Made by a program: the position numbers and the translations under genes
Assembly: GCA_003952965.2 (NCBI GenBank)
Contig: CM025855.1
Location: 1,268,840-1,332,839, forward strand
DNA from: Morella rubra
Lineage: Eukaryota; Streptophyta; Magnoliopsida; Fagales; Myricaceae
Length of the DNA: 64,000 bases
Direction of reading: 5' to 3'
The notes under the pieces: generated by a model
What the model was told of the DNA's origin: nothing
What the model saw: the letters and a program-made list of their open reading frames with translations, nothing else
Databases searched by the model: none
Part shown: positions 58,690 through 64,000 of the stretch, piece after piece
How the letters are laid out: each line of letters begins with the position of its first letter
How positions within the stretch are numbered: position 1 is the first letter of the stretch

Positions 58690-58722
58690 CAGAGGGTGAA
58701 ACGACGCTGTTTCACCCTCTGC
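58690..58722. repeat. Perfect hairpin with 12-bp arms
   Basis: CAGAGGGTGAAAC, a short loop GACGC, then GTTTCACCCTCTG. A related GGGTGAAACGGTGCAATTCACCC lies at 58645-58667, so this may be the tip of a decayed foldback element. Just right of it, a 40-bp segment with GGGCCTGATGGGGATCGGGC is repeated in diverged form (58752-58780 and 58808-58835). Confidence 0.75.
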
Positions 58723-58839
58723 ATATAAAATAAAATAAAATGGGCCAGGGGCCTGGGCCTGATGGGGATCGGGCCCAGGCCGCCCAAGATAAAACTCTAG
58801 TTGGCTTGGGCCTAATGGGTATCGGGCCTAGGTCAACTA

Positions 58840-60319
58840 ATGAAAAAAAAATTACATGTGAAATTTTTTTTTGGGTGGAGGAATGGGTAGCGAATGCCTT
58901 GGTTTACTACCCTATCCTTCTGCCACTGCCTAATTCCACAGCTACCCATTCTGTTAAAACACTAGAATATTGAATAGTCTACTTTGAATCCAACTGGCTT
59001 TCTTCTCCTATATATTTATCCATATCTACCAATTAAAACAAATTATCTACCAGTTGATGGAAAAATATTTTTACTTGCGTTTTTTTTGTCAATATCTATG
59101 TTACAGAATTTTGTAATTGATATTTATACATTATCTGTTGAAAGTATTTGATGGTCAAGAACGTTAGAGACTATAAGAAAATTGGCTTTTAGCCACCACA
59201 TTTTAAATGTGCAAAAGGAAATATTTATAGCGTTGAAACAAAATATATTGTCGCTACAATTAATTTTGCAAGGGATTTATTAGCAACGAACTTAATGTGA
59301 TCGATAATACTCTTCAACAATTATTAAAGGTGGTTGTTGTAAAAAATATAGCCCTCTATAGTGACACAAAAATCACTTGGTTGCTAAAATTAAGGACTTC
59401 AAACGTTGCGTCGGTAAGTGTAATATGAAATTTGAAAAAGGGAATAAAAGCGGGAGAGACAATTGTAAGAAGTATGCCATAAAAATCATTATTTTAGATA
59501 ATTGTTATTTAGACACCACATGTTTATATTTATTATATTAGGTAATATGTGTGACATAAGATGTTACACAGTTATTATTGAGTGACATTGTAGAAAATCA
59601 TGCCAATGGTTAATAAATCAAAGGTAGGTAGTATGACTTTTCGTTCCTTGTACACTTGATATTTGTTCTAGACCAAGGTACATATTTATGTACAATAGGT
59701 CTATACTTGTTGTGCCTCTATTAAATAGGATGATGTATTCAGTCATCGAAGGTGGTGACCTTAAACAAATGAGTAGGTGCACTGTAAGAGTACATGCACT
59801 GAACGAGATCAAATATGGATACCTTCTGGAAGTGATCATTGATGTTGAGAAGGTATTCAACACAATTTGTTTATGTATCCTTAGACCTGAGAGGTTTGTG
59901 CAGATTTGTTTATTGTGTACTTGTACTCTGATCGAGTCATTTGGTGATGATATTTCGAGGTCAAATATTCCAAACAACGTCGGGTCTTGTGTATGATGAA
60001 CGAGTTTGTATAAATGCTCAATAAGAATCCATTAGTCTCTTTGTGAGATAGTATATTCAAGTATATCTGTATAGGGTTGGACTCAAGAAAAAGAAATCTT
60101 TGGCTAGAGGAATTTTGCAAAAATGTTTTTCGAAATTAATATATATATATATATATATATTTATTTATGAAATTTTTTTGGAAACAATTTGAGAGTCCAA
60201 TGAGTTACAAATTATAAAATTAAAAATTATATGAACTAGAGATTTTATCAGTGATATATTCCAGTCCTATTAGCTCATATGGAATATAGTATGGTGGAAG
60301 GATAAATAAACAATATAAT
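58840..60319. other. Repeat-like intergenic DNA
   Basis: The interval 59170-59410 has TAGCGACAC / GTCGCTAC motifs typical of decayed plant DNA transposons. Open frames lie on both strands at 59618-60120 and mirror each other, with no known domain. An AT microsatellite is at 60139-60160. Confidence 0.4.
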
Positions 60320-60967
60320 TGTTAGCAAAAGGATTTCACAAATCAATCTCAAATTCTCGGGGGTGAATTGTAATATGTTGATGGACATGATTACAATTAG
60401 TAGAAGCCTAAAATTCAGAATAAAAGAATATAAGGGAGTTTAATGGAAAAGAGTTTTTTCATGTGATCCTACGGCCGAGATCTGAGATCCCTAACGATTT
60501 CACGCACTATCATAGCTAGGGTTTCATTTAAAAGGATAGCTATGAGATAGTCTACCCTAATCGTTAGTTTATAGTTGGCGATCAGAACTCAGAAAATCCT
60601 ACGAGGGTATGAGCGTGGAGAGGGAGGAGGTAGAACATTTTGACTGCTATTGTGGAATTCTCAAGATTGTGAGATCGACAAGAACCTGAAGATTATTGAA
60701 GAATTATCAGAAATCAACAAAGAGAATCGGTAAATTAATTTTCCGCAGTTCTAACTTTCAACAACTCCCTCGAAATTTTGCATACTAAAATCTGAAAACA
60801 GAGTGGCAAGAGCAGGAGACAAAGATCTCCTCAAAACTCAAACTAAAATTTTTGGCAAAATCTCCTGAATTGTAGCAGTGCAATGAAGAAGCAAATAACC
60901 CACCAATGCAAGCCTAACTCGAGCCCACACGGAAAACTCAGAGCAGCTAAGGATCAGGCACATGACA
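60320..60967 (-). repeat. Probable gypsy 3' LTR
   Basis: On the minus strand a purine-rich tract (GGAAGGGGGAAAA, 60968-60980) is followed at 60967 by TGTCATGTGCC, the expected PPT-LTR junction after a gypsy pol end. The far boundary is a guess because the other LTR is not in the window. Non-coding, with a short ACCCTAATCG / AGGGTTTC region at 60470-60560. Confidence 0.5.
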
Positions 60968-63470
60968 TTTTCCCCCTTCCATAAAAAAGCCTTGCCTTCA
61001 AGGTTGGGAAAATCTTCCTGAAGATTCTAAGAGTCTACCCAAACTGCATCTTCTTCACACATATCGTGCCATTGAACAAGCAATTCGGTAACTGCTCTGC
61101 TCCCTTTCTTTTTCATTGGCCTGGCTAGTATTTTCTCTGGTTTAGGTCTCCATCTTCCTTCAGCCGAAGCAAGGGAGAGATGCATGTGAGTTTGTCGAAG
61201 ACCGATCTTCCTCTTAAGCTGTGAGACATGGAATACTGAATTGACTTGTGCGTAGGAAGGGAGTTCTAATTTGTAGGCCATAGAGCTGACTTTCTTAAGG
61301 ATTTTGAATGGCCCATAAAATTTAGGGCTCTATTTGAGATTTTATTTCTCTCTACCGCCGATTGTTGTCGATATGGCTGCAAACGAAGGTAAACTTGATC
61401 TCCAAATAGAAATTTTTTCTGTGCAATTGCAATTTGCCATACTTTTCATTCGACTTTGGCTTCTTGCAGGTTATGTCGGAATAAGGCAAGGATTTCATCT
61501 CAGTCCTTCGAGGTATTCTCTACTACTTGCACACATGTATCTCCTTTAGTTTATGATTGCAATTTTTGAGCTTGATATCCGTAAACAATATATGGGGTAA
61601 ACTTACTTGAATTGTGATGTGTTGTGTTGTACTACCATTCGGCTAAGGGAGGCCACTTGGTGCAATTCCTAGGTTTGTCGCCAGGAAAACACATTTGGTA
61701 TTGTTTCAGAAATTTGTTCACAATTTTAGTATACCCGTCCGACTCTGGGTGGTAGGCTGAACTGAAATTTAGCTCCGTACCTTACAACTTAAATAGCTAT
61801 TTCCAAAATTTGGAGGTGAAAGTAGAATCCCTCTCAGTCATTATTGAATGAGGCATACCATGTAACTTAAATATGTTAGCTAGAAACATGTGAGCCACCT
61901 TAGCTGAAGTTTTGGGGTATGACAAAGGGATAATGAGCATATTTAGACATACAATCCACAACCATGATAATCACTGAAGATCCAAGAGCATCGGGCAAGC
62001 TATCAATGGAATCCATGGGCAAAAATTCCGATAAGAATCGGATTTTCTTGTTCCATTTTCGATTCCAGAAATCTGGTATATACAGGAACTAGAAGTCATT
62101 TTTGGTAATTTTCGGAATCGGAATCAAAACTGAAATTCTGGCGAAATTACTGGAATTTCTGATTCTGATTTTTCTAAAAATAAAAATAAAAATAGTGCTA
62201 AAAAAAGTATAATATGTGGAATTTGATTGAATTATTTCAAAAATTAGATTTTGGATGAATATTTTACATTTATTATTAATTTATGATGAATAATTAAAAA
62301 ATATCAAAATTTTAGGTTCCCTTTTTTTGTTTGTTTAAAAAAATAGGGCTCAAAATAAAGTATAATATATGGAATTTGCTTGAATGTTTATCTTAGAATC
62401 TATATTTTGGATGAATGTTTACATTTATTGTTAATTTATGATGAATAACATAAAAATCTTCCAAAAATTCGGTAAAAAAAAATATTTTGGCTCATTAAGG
62501 CCCAAAAAAATATGTCCAAAAAAGCCCACATGCCGAACCAAAAATTATGGAATAGAACCTAAACAAAAAAATTGCATTCCGGTGAGTACCAAAATGGAAC
62601 TGGAATTGGCATTCCGGATCTATCCATTTTGGTACCCACCCTTATCCATTGATATGTCTCTGCAAACTTGGGTTGGTATTAGCAGAGGCTGGAGGAGTCC
62701 AGCTGGATGGACATTTTCTATTTTATTAAGCTGGAGCACTTCACACTACCTTACAAACTTCCTTACATCACTGTTCAGACCTTTCCAATAAAATTTAGAT
62801 CTAACTCTATGAAGAGTTTTATCATAGCTCAAGTGCCCCCTAAAGGGCTACTTTGGTTTTTATGGAGGATATGATCTTTTAAAGGGGTACTTCTTTCAAT
62901 ATGTAGCTTCCCTTTATAAAATAACAGCTCACCTTTTTGGAACTTCTGCATTTTTTCCTTAAGGTTCTGATCAATTTGGCAATCCCCTTTTAAGATATCC
63001 AGCCATGATGCCATAGGAAATGTAATAGCTTGTAAGGCAACCTCTTCGTGTACTACCTCTTTTCGGGATAGAGCATCAGTCCCTGCATTAAGTTTGCCTT
63101 GCTTGTATTCCACTTGAAAGTCATAACCAAACAACTTAGTAATCCACTTTTGTTGGAATGGTACATGTTGTTCTAGTAAATATTTTAGGCTTTGTTGGTC
63201 GGTTTGCACTATAAACTATCAAATATGACCTCCATTTCGTCATAGAGAAAACCGCAGCCTTCTCATAAGTTGATAGGGAAACTGCATTACCCTTCAGTAC
63301 ATGGTTGGGGAATGCTATTGGTCTCCCTCCTTGTATCAACACCATACCAAGGCCCACACCTGAAGCATCACCTTATATGACAAAGGGTTTAATAAAATCA
63401 GGTAGAGTTAAAACAGAGGGGTTAGTAACAGGACTCTTGAGACGTAGGAAAGCTTCCCTAGCAGAATTAG
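60968..63470 (-). mobile_element. Ty3/gypsy pol fragment, broken
   Basis: Minus strand in order: RT end and RNase H (FLRLKSPVTNPSVLTLPDF, GDASGVGLGMVL, TDQQSLKYLLEQ, DALSRKE; 62829-63470), integrase zinc-binding part (GHLSYDKTLHRVRSKFYWKG, 62645-62830), integrase core (DFIDSLPDALGSSVIIMVVD, 61795-62010; SSAYHPESDG, about 61740), integrase C-terminal part (RMKSMANCNCTEK, RQQS; 61334-61560) and the chromo-type tail KLELPSYAQVNSVFHVSQLK (61027-61281). Stops and frame shifts interrupt it, and a 627-bp insertion splits the integrase. The 5' part (gag, protease, most of RT) is absent because another LTR-like sequence begins at 63471. Confidence 0.9.
62017..62643. mobile_element. Short hAT-like insertion inside gypsy integrase
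   Basis: 627 bp flanked by ATCCAT (62011-62016 and 62644-62649). Removing it restores gypsy homology from RDISMD to DFIDSLP. The left end is GGGCAAAAATTCCG; the right end read inward is AAGGGTGGGTACC, both G-rich as in common plant non-autonomous hAT elements with internal GGAATTCC / CGGAATCGG motifs. No ORF with known domain. Confidence 0.8.
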
Positions 63471-64000
63471 TGTCACGCCCCAAACCTCCAAGGCTAGAGG
63501 GTGACATACTAACCATAAACAATTAGATTTTTGATTTAAAAACATATCTAAAAAAAATGCGGAATAAACTTTATTTAAAAACTTCAATAAATCTCTCTTA
63601 AAAAAACTTAAAAACTTTTCAGAAGACAAAGACAAATATAAACATGATTAGACTTATACTAGAGTCGAACATTTATTCTAATAATCTCTTAGCTACCCGC
63701 CCATGTGCCATCTAATCCTGACTATCGACACGCTCCTGATCAACATCTGAAAATAAAGAAAACAATAGCGGGTGAGTTCGACAACTCAGTAAGCAAAATC
63801 ATTATGCTAGTGTGTATCCCATGAACCACACTGTAACAGTAAGAGAGAAAATATTTATAATCTTTCTAAACTGTTGAAAGCTATTTTTGGCCATTTCAAT
63901 AAAACATCTTAATCAATAAAAATAATTTTATCTATATAATATAATACTATAGAAAATCAAAACAATTTTATCTACATAATACTATAGAAAATCCCTTTGG
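63471..64000. mobile_element. LTR-like sequence starting TGTCACGCCCC, truncated by window end
   Basis: Gypsy RT homology stops exactly where TGTCACGCCCCAAACC begins; an inverted GGGTGACA lies 30 bp inside. TGTCACG-type starts are common in plant LTR elements. The sequence continues to the window edge, with TGAGTTCGACAACTCAGTAAG at about 63772. The second end and target duplication are not visible, so class assignment is tentative. Confidence 0.5.

Noticed and set aside
59618-60120. Open frames on both strands of one segment
   Set aside because: Mutually overlapping, no recognisable domain or start context; treated as repeat-like DNA.

Overview
This window is nuclear DNA from a flowering plant, most likely a eudicot. 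It has AT-rich intergenic DNA, spliced genes with GT-AG introns, plant retrotransposons primed by initiator-Met tRNA, CACTA and hAT DNA transposons, a tRNA-derived SINE and many foldback elements. I cannot name the species from sequence alone. No bacterial operon, CRISPR array, rRNA or intact tRNA gene was seen.

Genes, left to right. At 1-2449 (+) are the 3' exons of cytosolic aspartyl-tRNA synthetase, with an error-rich partial copy in front and frameshifts at both ends. At 3775-12255 (-) is DCAF1, the substrate receptor of CUL4-DDB1 ubiquitin ligases; its N-terminal exons and acidic C-terminal exon are clean, but the WD40-coding middle is full of small deletions. At 16.8-25.2 kb (+) is endonuclease V, as a truncated copy followed by a complete eight-exon copy. 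The AspRS / DCAF1 / EndoV set matches what I recall of Arabidopsis At4g31180 / At4g31160 / At4g31150. A small secreted Cys-rich peptide gene follows at 25.8-26.1 kb (-). Two intact single-exon cation/calcium exchanger (CCX) genes lie tail to tail at 34.3-36.0 kb (+) and 39.4-41.2 kb (-).

Duplications. DNA around DCAF1 exons 1-2 (11.2-16.7 kb) and around EndoV exons 1-6 (16.8-22.7 kb) is present twice in tandem. The junctions carry 16-32 nt filler copied from nearby sequence.

Mobile DNA. A Ty1/copia element at 27421-32753 (-) has both LTRs, PBS, PPT and a GTCAT target duplication, but a broken gag-pol. A SINE at 38889-39108 has a 14-bp target duplication. From 41.8 kb onward the window is almost entirely transposon-derived: hAT ends, foldback elements (one with five CACGTG G-boxes), a 7-kb CACTA element with nested foldbacks, a decayed hAT transposase with TTF finger and hATC domain, and a Ty3/gypsy fragment interrupted by a short hAT-like element and by a further LTR-like insertion at the right edge.

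How it fits together: the left 26 kb is a conserved housekeeping block (translation, ubiquitylation, nucleic-acid repair). The CCX pair is an ion-transport module. The rest is repeats. Many of the breaks in the left 7 kb look like consensus errors (shortened homopolymers, deletion bias), so gene integrity there should not be taken at face value. I found no convincing new biological system; the most notable structures are the patchwork duplication junctions and the G-box-bearing foldback element.
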